Positions 15,771 to 29,322 are shown, counted from the first letter of the stretch. The stretch: 64,000 nucleotides of DNA from Nonomuraea spiralis (GCF_014648435.1 NZ_BMRC01000004.1:372001-436000); one strand, 5' to 3'. Program-made: numbers and translations. The notes: generated by a model from the letters alone, not told the origin.

Positions 15771-16352
15771 TCAGTCCGGCCGGGCCGTGAACCTGGCCAG
15801 GAGCAGCTCCAGCCTGCGGTCACGGTGTTCCCGGGGCAGCCGGGCGCCGCGCGTGAGCGTGACCAGGCCGTGCAGGGCGGCCCAGAAGGTCTCGGTGACC
15901 AAGGGCAGGTCCTCCTCGGCGGCGTGCGGGCGAACGCCCTCGACCAGCTCGCCGAAGGCCGCGTGCAGGGCGGCGGGCGCCTCCGGGGTGGCGAACGGCA
16001 GATCGACCTTCTGGGTGAATATGACGTCGTAGAGCGCCGGATGCCGCTCGGCGAAGGCCGTGTAGGCGGCGGCGACGCCCGCGAGGCCGCTGTCCGCGTC
16101 GGCCGCCGCGGTACGGGCTGCGCGCAGCTCCACCGCGAGGTCGGCGCACCCTTCCACGGCGACGGCCGCCATGATCGCGTCCTTGCCCTTGAAGTGGCTG
16201 TAGAGCACCGGCTGGCTGTACTCGATGCGCTCGGCCAGCCGCCGGGTCGTCACCGCCTCCCAGCCCTCGGCCTCGGCCAGCTCACGGGCCGCCGTAATGA
16301 TCAGCTTCTCGCGCTCCGCACGTTCGCGCTCCCGGCGCGCCTGAATCGGCAT
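15771..16352 (-). CDS. TetR-family transcriptional regulator
   Basis: A 193-residue TetR repressor. The N-terminal helix-turn-helix is clear: IITAARELAEAEGWEAVTTRRLAERIEYSQPVLYSHFKGKDAIMAAV. The C-terminal ligand domain (AERHPALYDVIFTQ, WAALHGLVTLTRG) is of the WHG/TetR_C_33 kind. It is divergent from a DUF4267 membrane protein across a 90-bp spacer that contains three palindromic motifs, so it very likely represses itself and that gene. Confidence 0.9.
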   Translation of the reverse strand: MPIQARRERERAEREKLIITAARELAEAEGWEAVTTRRLAERIEYSQPVLYSHFKGKDAIMAAVAVEGCADLAVELRAARTAAADADSGLAGVAAAYTAFAERHPALYDVIFTQKVDLPFATPEAPAALHAAFGELVEGVRPHAAEEDLPLVTETFWAALHGLVTLTRGARLPREHRDRRLELLLARFTARPD

Positions 16353-16362
16353 GCTTCTGATT

Positions 16363-16425
16363 CTAGCACCGCTAGCGCATCTGCCAACGCTCTGCTAGCG
16401 TTGTCATCGTTCCTAGCACCGCTAG
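16363..16425. promoter_or_regulatory. TetR operator cluster between tetR and DUF4267 gene
   Basis: CTAGCACCGCTAG occurs twice, at 16363-16375 and 16413-16425, exactly 50 bases apart. Between them, 16385-16403 is a 19-base palindrome with perfect arms CAACGCT and AGCGTTG. GCTAGC-type half sites recur in all three. The position in the divergent spacer fits binding by the adjacent TetR protein. Confidence 0.7.
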
Positions 16426-16442
16426 CCCCTCTGGAGACGGAC

Positions 16443-16814
16443 ATGCTGACCACCATCGCCTACGGCCTCGCCATCGCCCTCAACCTGCTGGTCATCCTGA
16501 TCGGCGCCCGCTTCCTGCTGGTCCCCCGCCTCGCGGCCACCGGCTACGGCGTCCCCGCCAAGCAGGACGGCGACGGCGCCTACCTGATCATCAAGGGCCT
16601 GCGCGACGGCACGTACGGCCTGCTCGGGCTGGCCCTGCTGGCCTTCGTGGGCGCCCAGGCCGAAGCCTGGTTCATGCTGGTCGTCGCCCTGATCCCCCTC
16701 GGCGACACCCTGATCGTGTCGCGCAACGGCGGCACCAAGGCGGTCGCCTTCGGCATCCACTTCGCGACGGCGGTCGCCCTCCTCGTCAACGCCGCCCTGC
16801 TCTTCGCCCTGTGA
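16443..16814 (+). CDS. DUF4267 family small membrane protein
   Basis: A 123-residue protein with four hydrophobic segments, beginning LTTIAYGLAIALNLLVILIGARFLLVPRLAATGYG and containing the conserved KGLRDGTYGLLGLALL stretch that marks DUF4267. Function is unknown; the family is common in actinobacteria and usually next to a TetR gene, as here. ATG 16443 follows GGAGA at six bases. Expression is likely controlled by the divergent TetR. Confidence 0.82.
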   Translation: MLTTIAYGLAIALNLLVILIGARFLLVPRLAATGYGVPAKQDGDGAYLIIKGLRDGTYGLLGLALLAFVGAQAEAWFMLVVALIPLGDTLIVSRNGGTKAVAFGIHFATAVALLVNAALLFAL

Positions 16815-16845
16815 CCCGCCGCCGTCCTTGTGTTCCGCTCGGGTG

Positions 16846-18111
16846 CTACCCGGCCGCCGTCGCCGTCCGTACGTCCCGCTCGATCTCCCGCCGGGACGTA
16901 CGCAACGGCGAGAACCACATCACCACCGGGCCGACCAGCATCCCGGCGGAGAACACCAGAAGAGACCCCCGCATGCCGATCCCCCCGGCCAGCAGCCCGG
17001 ACAGGACCGCGCCGACCGGCGTGGCCGCCCACGTGAGCCACCGGGAGGTGGCGGCCAGGCGGCCCTGCATGTCCTTGGGCGTCAGGAGCTGCCGCAGACT
17101 GCGCTGCGTGCTCTGGAAGACGAGCGTGACGATGATCAGTATCGACCAGGACACGCCCACGACGACCTGCCCCGCCAACCCCGGCTCCACCAGGCCGATC
17201 GACCCGCTGCACAACGGATACGCGAAGGCGGCCCCGAGCAGCACACGCGGCATGCCGTACCGGTCGGTGAGCGGTCCGGCGACCGCCCCGGCCGCCAGGC
17301 CGCCCGCCATGCTCACGCCGAAGACCAGGCCGGTCGCCAGGCTCGACCAGCCGAGCTCCCGTACCACGTAGTTGACCTCCAGCGCGGTCAGCCCGGCCAG
17401 GCAGAAGCTGACCGTGGCCATGTAGAGCACGAGCGGCCCGATCACGCGATGACGGACGACGTAACGCAGGCCCTCCCCGATCTGCGCACGCAACCTCGGA
17501 GCCTTCTCCCCGCGCTCCGGCGCGGGCTCGGGCGCGCGGATCAGCGCGAGCGCGAGCGCGCCGCCCAGGTAGGAGAGCGCGTCGGCGAGCACCGCCTTGG
17601 CGGGCCCGAACAACGAGATCAGCAACCCGCCGACCGGCTGCCCCACCATCCCCGCGACCGTGACGGTGCTGGTCAGCCTGGCGTTCCCGGCCATCAGCCG
17701 ATCCGGCCCGAGCAAGGTGAGCGGGTACGTCTGATACGCGGGCGTGAAGAACACCTCACACGTCGCGACGACCAGCGCGACCGCGTACAACTGCCACAGA
17801 GTGAGCACCCCGGCGACCGCGGCCGCCGGCACCGTGCCCATCGCACAACCGGAGACCAGGAACGTCGTGATCATCACCGGCCGCTTGCGCCACCGATCAC
17901 TCAGGGCCCCGGCCGGCAACGACGCGAACAACACCGGCACCCGCCGCGCGGCCGTCAGCAGCCCGAGCTCCACCGGCGAGGCGTTCAGCACGATCCCCGC
18001 GACCAGCGGCAACGCCAGGTAGGAGATCTCAGTTCCGAACGAGCTGGTGGTCTGGCCACTCCATAAGAGCACGAAATCCCGGTGCCGCCACAACGACCTC
18101 GACGTCGACAT
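16846..18111 (-). CDS. MFS transporter (EntS/MFS_3-like)
   Basis: A 421-residue, 12-helix major facilitator protein. It starts MSTSRSLWRHRDFVLLWSGQTTSSFGTEIS, the usual N-terminus of EntS-like exporters, and contains ALSDRWRKRPVMI (motif A) and AGPLTDRYGMPRVLLG in the second half. Substrate is unknown; siderophore or drug export is typical of relatives. The ATG at 18111 is preferred to one 60 bases upstream because family proteins begin at this point. It is convergent with the DUF4267 gene (31-base gap), and upstream lies the integrase region. Confidence 0.87.
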   Translation of the reverse strand: MSTSRSLWRHRDFVLLWSGQTTSSFGTEISYLALPLVAGIVLNASPVELGLLTAARRVPVLFASLPAGALSDRWRKRPVMITTFLVSGCAMGTVPAAAVAGVLTLWQLYAVALVVATCEVFFTPAYQTYPLTLLGPDRLMAGNARLTSTVTVAGMVGQPVGGLLISLFGPAKAVLADALSYLGGALALALIRAPEPAPERGEKAPRLRAQIGEGLRYVVRHRVIGPLVLYMATVSFCLAGLTALEVNYVVRELGWSSLATGLVFGVSMAGGLAAGAVAGPLTDRYGMPRVLLGAAFAYPLCSGSIGLVEPGLAGQVVVGVSWSILIIVTLVFQSTQRSLRQLLTPKDMQGRLAATSRWLTWAATPVGAVLSGLLAGGIGMRGSLLVFSAGMLVGPVVMWFSPLRTSRREIERDVRTATAAG

Positions 18112-18738
18112 CCGCGAGATTCTGCCACCGCGCCACCGATGGCGGGGAACCACAGTCACCCGTTCGGTCACTCAGAAATCAAGAAGGCCAAAGGCCCGGT
18201 AGAGACGGGCGTGGCGGCGTGTGCTTCGGAGGGACGGCGTCGCCACGCCTGCCAGGAGTCCACCATGCACGGCTCCTGGCCCATTCCTCCCCCGCCCCCG
18301 ATAGCTGCCAGATCGTGTGTCCCGACCGAGGGACACGAACACTCCGGTAGCAGGGGCGGGGGAGTCACGGCCCGCAACCCCGGAAAACCCTCGACGGGAG
18401 CGGAGACGGCCGGCGCAATGCCGAAGGCACCCCGAAGGGGCCGCGTAGCGGTTGGGCCGGCGGTCGGAGCGGCAGGCGGCAGCGCGTACCAGGGGTGGCG
18501 GGTGCGTTCGGTTCGGCGGGTGCTCGGTGCGGTGGGCGGCGGGCTTACGCCGTGCCGTCCCGGCTGGTGCGGGCCGGGACCGGCCGCCAGGGCCGCACGC
18601 CCGGCCCGCTGGCCGCGCCGGGGCGGCGGGGCGTGTCCCGCCGTGCGGCGGCGCGAAGCGCTGCCGCTTAAAGCCAGTAAAGAAACTCTGAGCCAATCCC
18701 CGACTACGTGGCACTTCTCGGACAGGAAGCGAGGCATC
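18112..18738. other. Gene-free spacer before the integrase gene
   Basis: Some 627 bases with no recognisable coding sequence on either strand; open frames here are Arg/Pro/Gly-rich and match nothing known. It holds a hairpin with arms GTGTCCC (18317-18323) and GGGACAC (18330-18336), and a short ACCCCGAAGGGGC hairpin near 18440. This is where excisionase or replication genes would be expected in a complete element; none is seen. Confidence 0.5.
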
Positions 18739-19905
18739 ATGACCACCCAACGCAGCCGGGGAGACGGCGGACTGCACTGGGACGAGACCCGCGAACGCTG
18801 GATCGCCTCGGTGACCGTCGGCTACACCCCGGCTGGAAAGCGCATCGTCAAGAAGGCCAGCGGCAAGACCAAGACCGAAGCAAAGGCGAAGCTCAAAGAG
18901 ATCATCAGGGACTACGACGACGGTCTGACCACGGCGGCGCACAACTACACCGTGGGCGACGCCGTACGGGCCTGGCTGGAGTTCGGGCTCAGCGGGCGGG
19001 AGGCTTCCACGGTCACCAACCGTCGCATCCTGGCCGAACAGCACGTGATCCCCGCGCTGGGCGCCCGCAAGCTCCGCGAATTGTCCGCCGACGACGTGGA
19101 CCGCTGGGTGGCGGCCAAGGCGAAGATCCTGAGCACGGAGACGCTGCGGAAGATCCACTCTGTTCTCAAGCGGTCCATCGCCCGTGCCCAGGCGCGCGAC
19201 AAGGTCAAGCGCAACGTGGTGATGCTGTGCGAGATCCCCAAGGGTAAGGAGGGACGTCCCTCGAAGTCGCTGACGCTCGACCAGGCGGCGTCGGTGCTCA
19301 AGGCGGCGGAGGGTGCGAACCTGTACGCCTACGTGGTGGTGTCGCTGCTCATTGGTGCCAGGACCGAGGAGTTACGCGCGCTCCCGTGGTCACACGTCGA
19401 CCTGGACGGCCAGCCGGACGCCGATCCCCCGATCCCGCCGTCAATCATGGTGTGGCGTTCGGTGCGGGTTGGGGGAGACACCAAGACCGAGAAGTCCCGG
19501 CGGACGCTCGCTCTCCCCAGGCTGTGCGTGGACGCCCTGCGCGGGCACCGGGAGCGACAGGCACTCGCGAAGAAGAAGGCGGGGGATCTGTGGCAGCAGA
19601 ACGACCTCGTCTTCGCCAGCAAGCAGGGAACCGAGCTGGACGCGGCCAACGTCCGGCGGGCCTTCCGGGTGATCCTCAAAAAGACCGACCTGGACCCCGA
19701 CGAGTGGACGCCCCGTGAGATGCGGCACAGCTTCGTCTCGCTGCTGTCGGACTCCGGCGTCGCGCTGGAGAACATCTCCCGCCTGGTCGGCCACAAGGGC
19801 ACCGTGGTGACCGAGAAGGTCTACCGGAAACAGCTCCGCCCCGTACTTCTGGAAGGGGCTGAGGCGATGGATCTGATCTTTCCCGGTGAGGCCCAAAGGG
19901 CTTAG
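18739..19905 (+). CDS. Tyrosine-type site-specific integrase
   Basis: A 388-residue phage/ICE-type integrase. The N-terminus has an AP2-like arm-binding domain (GDGGLHWDETRERWIASVTVGY), then a SAM-like core-binding domain (VGDAVRAWLEFGLSGREASTVTN). The catalytic domain shows the first Arg (GARTEELRALPW), MRHSFVSLLSDSGV with the His, LVGHKG with the second His, and the nucleophile Tyr in TEKVYRKQLRP. The second Arg position usually written as R in HxxR reads REMRHSF, consistent with the family. ATG 18739 has GAGG close upstream. It lies on the 3' side of tRNA-Ile, the standard position for an integrase whose attachment site is that tRNA. No excisionase, replicase or transfer genes accompany it. 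Confidence 0.92.
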   Translation: MTTQRSRGDGGLHWDETRERWIASVTVGYTPAGKRIVKKASGKTKTEAKAKLKEIIRDYDDGLTTAAHNYTVGDAVRAWLEFGLSGREASTVTNRRILAEQHVIPALGARKLRELSADDVDRWVAAKAKILSTETLRKIHSVLKRSIARAQARDKVKRNVVMLCEIPKGKEGRPSKSLTLDQAASVLKAAEGANLYAYVVVSLLIGARTEELRALPWSHVDLDGQPDADPPIPPSIMVWRSVRVGGDTKTEKSRRTLALPRLCVDALRGHRERQALAKKKAGDLWQQNDLVFASKQGTELDAANVRRAFRVILKKTDLDPDEWTPREMRHSFVSLLSDSGVALENISRLVGHKGTVVTEKVYRKQLRPVLLEGAEAMDLIFPGEAQRA

Positions 19906-20025
19906 AGCGCCTAACAGAATGCCTGCCGCGCTGTCTTTGAGGATCTCTTTCCATGGGAGCGGAGGGACTCGATGTCCGGCGATGCCCACCACGAGCGTTG
20001 CCGGACACCGGCCGAGAGCCGGCAA

Positions 20026-20736
20026 TCATCCTCGCCGAGTACACACGCCGGGAAGGTCGCAGACCTTCTTGGCCATCTTCTTCGCCCTGTTGGTGAGTAT
20101 CTTGGTCGTGTCCTCGCCGGCCCAGTAGGAGTCGGCGGTGTAGAGGACCAAGGCGCTCCCGCGGCGGACGACGACGTACCGCTCTCCGCCGGAGATGTAC
20201 AGCTCGCCCTTGAGGGGCTCCTCCGTGCCCCTTTCGTAGGAGCTCCCCTTGACCAGCAGGGCCTCGTCTGCGATGTTCACCTTCTTGCCGGTGTAGCGGT
20301 GAAAGTCCCCGGCCACGGTCGCCGTCTGCGGAGCCTTGGCCTTAGCGCATTTTTCCACGTCGGCGCGGAGCTTGCGGAACGCGGCCCCGGCGTTCTTCGC
20401 GCTGGGATACAGCACGAGCTGCTCGGTGACGTACGAGGGGGCGCTGGTCCCCCCGATGATGGTCCGCATCGCGATGCGGCCATCGCGGGGCTTCTCCTTG
20501 GAGCGGCAGGGGTTGAGCTCAAGCGGCTTGGTCAGCTTGTCGCTGACCGTCCACCACTCATCGGCCGCCTGATCCTCAGTGAGGGGCTTGGTCGCCTCGG
20601 CCTCGGTCAGCAGAAACCCTTTGGGGATCTTGACGGTCTCCGCCTGGGCCGTACTGGCCGCGCCGACCGCCGAGGCCACCATGACCGCCGTTGCGATCAT
20701 CGATATCATCACTCTCTTGCCCGACATTTCGATCAT
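20026..20736 (-). CDS. Secreted protein with PknH-like sensor domain
   Basis: A 236-residue protein with a Sec signal peptide (MSGKRVMISMIATAVMVASAVGAASTAQA) and a soluble alpha/beta domain. The layout, with two Cys in the middle (NPCRSK, EKCAKA) and two at the end (VCDLPGVC), and stretches such as TEQLVLYPSAKNAGAAFRKLRADVEKC and YVVVRRGSALVLYTA, resembles the PknH extracellular sensor fold found in many actinobacterial secreted proteins. Function is unknown. It sits between the integrase and tRNA-Ile, so it may be element cargo. The start could be ATG 20736 or 20727; neither has a good ribosome site. Confidence 0.72.
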   Translation of the reverse strand: MIEMSGKRVMISMIATAVMVASAVGAASTAQAETVKIPKGFLLTEAEATKPLTEDQAADEWWTVSDKLTKPLELNPCRSKEKPRDGRIAMRTIIGGTSAPSYVTEQLVLYPSAKNAGAAFRKLRADVEKCAKAKAPQTATVAGDFHRYTGKKVNIADEALLVKGSSYERGTEEPLKGELYISGGERYVVVRRGSALVLYTADSYWAGEDTTKILTNRAKKMAKKVCDLPGVCTRRG

Positions 20737-20822
20737 GAGCTGTTAGATGCGTGATCCTGCTGAAGAGTTCCCCGGCGTCGAGACGGGCAGGGGGCACAGC
20801 GAAAGTCATTCCGTTAGGAGCT

Positions 20823-20843
20823 GTTAGTCACTCAGTTAGTCAC
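20823..20843. repeat. Short direct repeats near the tRNA-Ile end of the element
   Basis: GTTAGTCAC occurs at 20823-20831 and again at 20835-20843. GAGCTGTTAG also occurs at 20738-20747 and 20818-20827. Short direct repeats beside an attachment site are often arm-type binding sites for tyrosine integrases, which would fit the integrase gene nearby. Binding is inferred. Confidence 0.4.
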
Positions 20844-20856
20844 CCGGAAGATCAAA

Positions 20857-20887
20857 AAGGCCACTTCTCATTACGAGAAATGGCCTT
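20857..20887 (-). terminator. Rho-independent terminator of tRNA-Ile
   Basis: On the minus strand a 13-base stem (one mismatch; arms 20857-20869 and 20875-20887, loop ATTAC/GTAAT) is followed by TTTTTGAT. It begins nine bases after the mature 3' end of tRNA-Ile. Confidence 0.85.
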
Positions 20888-20896
20888 CGAACTGGG

Positions 20897-20970
20897 TGGG
20901 GCTACCAGGACTTGAACCTGGGACCTCTTCCTTATCAGGGAAGCGCTCTAACCGTCTGAGCTATAGCCCC
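20897..20970 (-). tRNA. ileT: tRNA-Ile (GAT anticodon)
   Basis: The minus strand folds as a full cloverleaf of 74 bases: acceptor GGGGCTA paired with TAGCCCC plus discriminator A, D arm TAGCTCAGACGGTTAGAG, anticodon loop CTGATAA with anticodon GAT, and T arm with GGTTCAAGTCC. No CCA is encoded, so the CCA-adding enzyme at 54.7 kb is needed. In many actinobacteria tRNA-Ile after gyrA is followed by tRNA-Ala; here the terminator and integrase region follow instead. Confidence 0.97.
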
Positions 20971-21106
20971 GCGCACACCGAACCGTATCGCATTCGCCTG
21001 ATGGAGGCGAACCGGTTGTTCGGACGAGAAAAGCTTACCGTGTCCGACGGGCTGCTCGCGCCGCACCAAACCACCCCGGTACGGCGCGAGCCCCCGCCCA
21101 AACCTG

Positions 21107-21760
21107 CTATTCCGCCTCGCTGAACGTCACCTCAACGCCCCCGACCAGGTCAGAGGCGATGTTGTAGATGACGGCCCCCAGCGTGGACAGAGCCGTGATC
21201 AGCACCACGTTCACGGCGCCGATCAGCGCGGTGTATCCGAGGATGCGCACCGGCTCGAACCACGAGGCGATGTCGATCGGGATCGAGCTCTGCCCCTGCT
21301 CACCCTTGCCGAGCTGGTTGACCAGATCGACGAGCGAGTCGAACACCCCCAACGCGGACAGCACGCCGTACAGAACGGCGACTGCCACGAAGAGCACCAC
21401 GAAACAGACCAGGGACACCACGAAGCTGAACTTCATGGCCGACCACGGCTCGATGCGACGCAGCACCAGGTGTGCCTTGCGAGGCAGCCTGGACCCGGCG
21501 TTGTTCGACGACTTCTTCTTGGGCATCTCGACGGGCGGCGGAGGTGCCTCGGACGTGAGCGACGGACGGATGCGCACCGTCTCGTTGCCCTCCGCCTGCG
21601 GCTCGTCCTTGGAGCGAGGCTGCGCAGAAGCACCCTGTGCGGGCGTCTTGTCCTGCTCGCCGTCGACCGAATTGAAGATTTCCGCTGCAGTGGACTTCTT
21701 CGGCTGTTGTCCGTTACCCGAAGCCGCCTGGGTCCTGGCGGGGCCACCCTGGGCGCTCAT
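21107..21760 (-). CDS. DUF3566 membrane protein
   Basis: A 217-residue protein with a long disordered Ser/Pro/Gln/Lys-rich N-terminus (about 90 residues) and a DUF3566 C-terminal domain: RKAHLVLRRIEPWSAMKFSFVVSLVCFVVLFVAVAVLYG, then a second membrane helix ILGYTALIGAVNVVLITALSTLGAVIYNIASDLVGGVEVT. This gene always follows gyrA in actinobacteria (Rv0007 in M. tuberculosis). The stop of gyrA and this ATG are three bases apart, so it belongs to the gyrB-gyrA operon. Rv0007 homologues are linked to cell division and envelope stress, but no firm function is assigned. Confidence 0.9.
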   Translation of the reverse strand: MSAQGGPARTQAASGNGQQPKKSTAAEIFNSVDGEQDKTPAQGASAQPRSKDEPQAEGNETVRIRPSLTSEAPPPPVEMPKKKSSNNAGSRLPRKAHLVLRRIEPWSAMKFSFVVSLVCFVVLFVAVAVLYGVLSALGVFDSLVDLVNQLGKGEQGQSSIPIDIASWFEPVRILGYTALIGAVNVVLITALSTLGAVIYNIASDLVGGVEVTFSEAE

Positions 21761-21763
21761 GAT

Positions 21764-24262
<2,499 letters not shown>

Positions 24263-24277
24263 AGGTTTGGATCCTTC

Positions 24278-26523
<2,246 letters not shown>

Positions 26524-27021
26524 CTAACCATAGGTGTCGCCGGGCCCCCGGCTTCCGGTCACCCGCAAACCCCCTGTCGGACGGGGGGCGTTCTGTGGTC
26601 CCCTGACCTTGACCTTTGTCACGGCCCCGTCACCGAGCTCCTCGTTGAGCCTGCGGATCAGGGTGCGCGCGAGCAGCCTGACCTGCGTCGCCCAGGCCGT
26701 GGAATCGGCCGCGATGAGCACCTCGCCCTCGTCGAAGGACTCGGGCCGGGTGTGGGCGGCGAGGTCGGGGCCGACGATGTCCTGCCACCGGCCGAACACC
26801 GCGCCGACGGCCGCCGACCGCTCCCAGCCGCGGTCGGCCAGCAGGTCGGCGATGGCCCGGCCGAACAGCTGGGGATCGCCGGCCTCCCTGCGCGGGCCGG
26901 CCTTGCGCCTGGGCTCGCGGCGCGGGAGCTGGCCGCGCTTGGCCGCGTCGGCCTTGGCCTGCGCGAGCTTCTCCCTCGCCATGGCGGCCCCCCTGGCCGC
27001 CGCGTTGGGCTCATCGGACAC
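26524..27021 (-). CDS. dciA: DciA (DUF721), replicative helicase loader/operator
   Basis: A 165-residue DUF721 protein, the DciA family, which interacts with the replicative helicase DnaB and is essential for replication in bacteria lacking DnaC/DnaI. The conserved domain spans roughly residues 50-140 ([65 protein letters not shown]). The N-terminus is basic and disordered ([29 protein letters not shown]). It starts at GTG 27021, overlapping the recF 3' end by eleven bases, with a GAGGGGAG ribosome site, so translation is probably coupled to recF. Confidence 0.9.
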   Translation of the reverse strand: MSDEPNAAARGAAMAREKLAQAKADAAKRGQLPRREPRRKAGPRREAGDPQLFGRAIADLLADRGWERSAAVGAVFGRWQDIVGPDLAAHTRPESFDEGEVLIAADSTAWATQVRLLARTLIRRLNEELGDGAVTKVKVRGPQNAPRPTGGLRVTGSRGPGDTYG

Positions 27022-28243
27022 GGGTCACGCTCCCCTCAGCGACGTCGAAACGGGCCCCGGCCAGCTCCTTCGGCACGTCGTCGGGGACCGCGGCGGTGAT
27101 CAGCACCTGTTCGGCCGGCGCGACGATCTCAGCCAACCTGCGCCTGCGCTGGCTGTCCAGCTCGGCGAACACGTCGTCGAGGATCAGCACCGGATCGCCG
27201 CCGTCGGCCCGCAGCAGGTCGTAGGCGGCCAGGCGCAACGCCAGCGCGAACGACCACGACTCTCCGTGGCTGGCGTAGCCCCGCGCGGGCAGGTCGCCGA
27301 GGCCCAGGATCAGGTCGTCGCGGTGTGGGCCGACGAGTGTGACACCCCGCTCCAGCTCGGCCTGGCGGACCTCCAATAGCCGGTCGCGGAGCTGCTGTTC
27401 AAGGGTTTTCCCCAAGTCTGTGGATAACGTCTGCGCATCGGAAGATCCCCGCTCACCGGGGACTTCGTCCTCCGCGTCGTCCCCACCTGTGGACAACGTG
27501 CTGCGGTAGGCCAGGCTCGCGGGGGCGCTCGTGGGGGCCAGCGCGGAGTAGGCTCCGGCCACCAGCGGGCGCAGCGCCTCGACGAGATCCAGCCGCGCCT
27601 GCAACAGCTCTGCGCCGTGCCGGGCGAGATGGGCGTCCCACACCTCCAGCGTGCTCAGCACGTCGCCGGCGCCCGCGGCCGCGAAGGCGGTGTCGCTCTC
27701 GGCCCGCCGGGCGCTCCTGCTGCCTCTACGGGCCTGCGCGGCCGTACGGAGCAGGGCGCCGCGCTGCTTCAGCACCCGGTCGTAGTCGGCCCGGACCCCG
27801 GCGAACCGCGGGGCCCTGGCCACGAGCAGGTCGTCGAGGAAACGACGGCGCTCCGAGGGGTCGCCCTTGGACAGCGCCAGGTCCTCCGGCGCGAACAACA
27901 CCGTGCGCAGCAGGCCGATGACGTCGCGCGGCCTGGACACGGGGGAGCGGTTGAGCCGCGCCCGGTTGGCCTTGCCCGGGTTGATCTCCAGCTCCACCAG
28001 CGCCCGCCGGTCGTCCCTGTGGACGGCGCAGCGCACGATGGCCCGCGCGGCCCCCTGGCGCACCAGCGGCGCGTCGTTGGCCACCCGGTGGCTGGAGTGC
28101 GCCGCGACGTAGCCGAGGGCCTCGACCAGGTTGGTCTTGCCCTGGCCGTTGGGTCCGACGAACGCCGTGACGCCCGGCTCCAGACCGAGCTCCACGGACG
28201 CGTAGGACCTGAAGTCGGTCAGCGAGAGGTGGGCGACATGCAC
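27011..28243 (-). CDS. recF: DNA replication and repair protein RecF
   Basis: A 410-residue SMC-like ATPase that helps load RecA at single-strand gaps. Walker A GPNGQGKT is at residues 30-37, the ABC signature region is in [20 protein letters not shown], and Walker B is [17 protein letters not shown] hydrophilic insert of about 30 residues ([20 protein letters not shown]) lies before the signature and is typical in actinobacteria. The DNA encoding this insert carries DnaA-box-like TGTGGATAAC and TGTGGACAAC. ATG 28243 matches the family start. Confidence 0.96.
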   Translation of the reverse strand: MHVAHLSLTDFRSYASVELGLEPGVTAFVGPNGQGKTNLVEALGYVAAHSSHRVANDAPLVRQGAARAIVRCAVHRDDRRALVELEINPGKANRARLNRSPVSRPRDVIGLLRTVLFAPEDLALSKGDPSERRRFLDDLLVARAPRFAGVRADYDRVLKQRGALLRTAAQARRGSRSARRAESDTAFAAAGAGDVLSTLEVWDAHLARHGAELLQARLDLVEALRPLVAGAYSALAPTSAPASLAYRSTLSTGGDDAEDEVPGERGSSDAQTLSTDLGKTLEQQLRDRLLEVRQAELERGVTLVGPHRDDLILGLGDLPARGYASHGESWSFALALRLAAYDLLRADGGDPVLILDDVFAELDSQRRRRLAEIVAPAEQVLITAAVPDDVPKELAGARFDVAEGSVTRVR

Positions 28244-28331
28244 CCCACGAAGGTTAGTGCGCCCCGGAGGCCGCTGGGGTCACCGGCGTGCCGTCTGTGG
28301 AAAACCCGGGCTTCCCGTGACGGCCTGTGGA

Positions 28332-29273
28332 CTACTCGGCCTCGCGCGGCGGGGTGACGTCGGCGCCGGGCGAGTCGGCGCCCTTGCCGGTGCTGCCCTC
28401 GGACGAGGTGATCGCGTGGCCGCCGAACTGGTTGCGCAGCGCGGCGACGACCTTCATCGCGGGGGAGTCGTCCTGGCGGGAGGCGAACCGCGCGTAGAGG
28501 GCAGCGGTGATCACCGGCAGCGGCACGGCGTGGTCGACGGCCGCCTGTACGGTCCACCGGCCCTCGCCGGAGTCCTGTGCGTAACCGCGGAGCTGCTCGA
28601 GGTGCTCGTCGTCGTCGAGCGCCCGCACCATCAGGTCGAGCAGCCACGAACGGATGACCGTGCCGGTACGCCAGCTGCTGAAGGAGCCCCGGACGTCCTT
28701 GACGACGTCGGAGGCCTCAAGCAGCTCCCAGCCCTCGGCGAACGCCTGCATCATGCCGTACTCGATGCCGTTGTGGACCATCTTCGCGAAGTGGCCGGCA
28801 CCGACGTCGCCCGCGTGGACGAAACCGTCCTCGCCCTCGGGCTTGAGCGTTTCGAAGATCGGCATGACACGCTCGACCTCGGCCTGCTCGCCGCCGCACA
28901 TGAGGGCGTAGCCGTTCTGGAGCCCCCACACGCCGCCACTCACGCCGCAGTCGACGAAGCCGATGCCCTTCTCGCGCAGCTCGGCGGCATGCTTCTGGTC
29001 GTCCACATAGTGTGAATTGCCGCCGTCGACGACGATGTCGCCTTCGTCGAGCAGCTCGCCGAGCTCGTCGACCGTCTGCTGGGTGGGCTTGCCCGCGGGC
29101 ACCATGACCCAGACCGTACGCGGCGCCGAGAGCCGTTCGACCAGCTCCTTCAGGCTCGCCACGTCGCTGATGGCCGGATCGTGGTCGTAACCGACCACCT
29201 CATGACCGCCGCGGCGCAGCCGCTCGGCCATGTTGCCGCCCATCTTGCCCAGTCCCACCATGCCGATCTGCAT
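28332..29273 (-). CDS. gnd: 6-phosphogluconate dehydrogenase, decarboxylating (short form)
   Basis: A 313-residue enzyme of the pentose phosphate pathway converting 6-phosphogluconate to ribulose 5-phosphate and CO2. It has an N-terminal Rossmann motif GLGKMGGNMAERL, the NSHYVDD and CGVSGGVWGLQNGYALMCGG stretches, and the catalytic Lys in HFAKMVHNGIEYGMMQ. It is the short, roughly 300-residue type (GntZ/GndA-like). The residue after the second strand (VGYDHDP) has Asp, which favours NAD over NADP, but cofactor choice is only inferred. A gnd gene between recF and dnaN is conserved in actinobacteria. Confidence 0.94.
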   Translation of the reverse strand: MQIGMVGLGKMGGNMAERLRRGGHEVVGYDHDPAISDVASLKELVERLSAPRTVWVMVPAGKPTQQTVDELGELLDEGDIVVDGGNSHYVDDQKHAAELREKGIGFVDCGVSGGVWGLQNGYALMCGGEQAEVERVMPIFETLKPEGEDGFVHAGDVGAGHFAKMVHNGIEYGMMQAFAEGWELLEASDVVKDVRGSFSSWRTGTVIRSWLLDLMVRALDDDEHLEQLRGYAQDSGEGRWTVQAAVDHAVPLPVITAALYARFASRQDDSPAMKVVAALRNQFGGHAITSSEGSTGKGADSPGADVTPPREAE

Positions 29274-29322
29274 GACGCTCCTCTACCCCCTTGTCAGGCT
29301 TCCATCATCCCCGATGACGGGA

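Noticed and set aside
18082-18738. N-terminal extension of the integrase frame by about 219 codons
   Set aside because: The extension is Pro/Arg/Gly-rich with no domain, and family integrases begin at ATG 18739.
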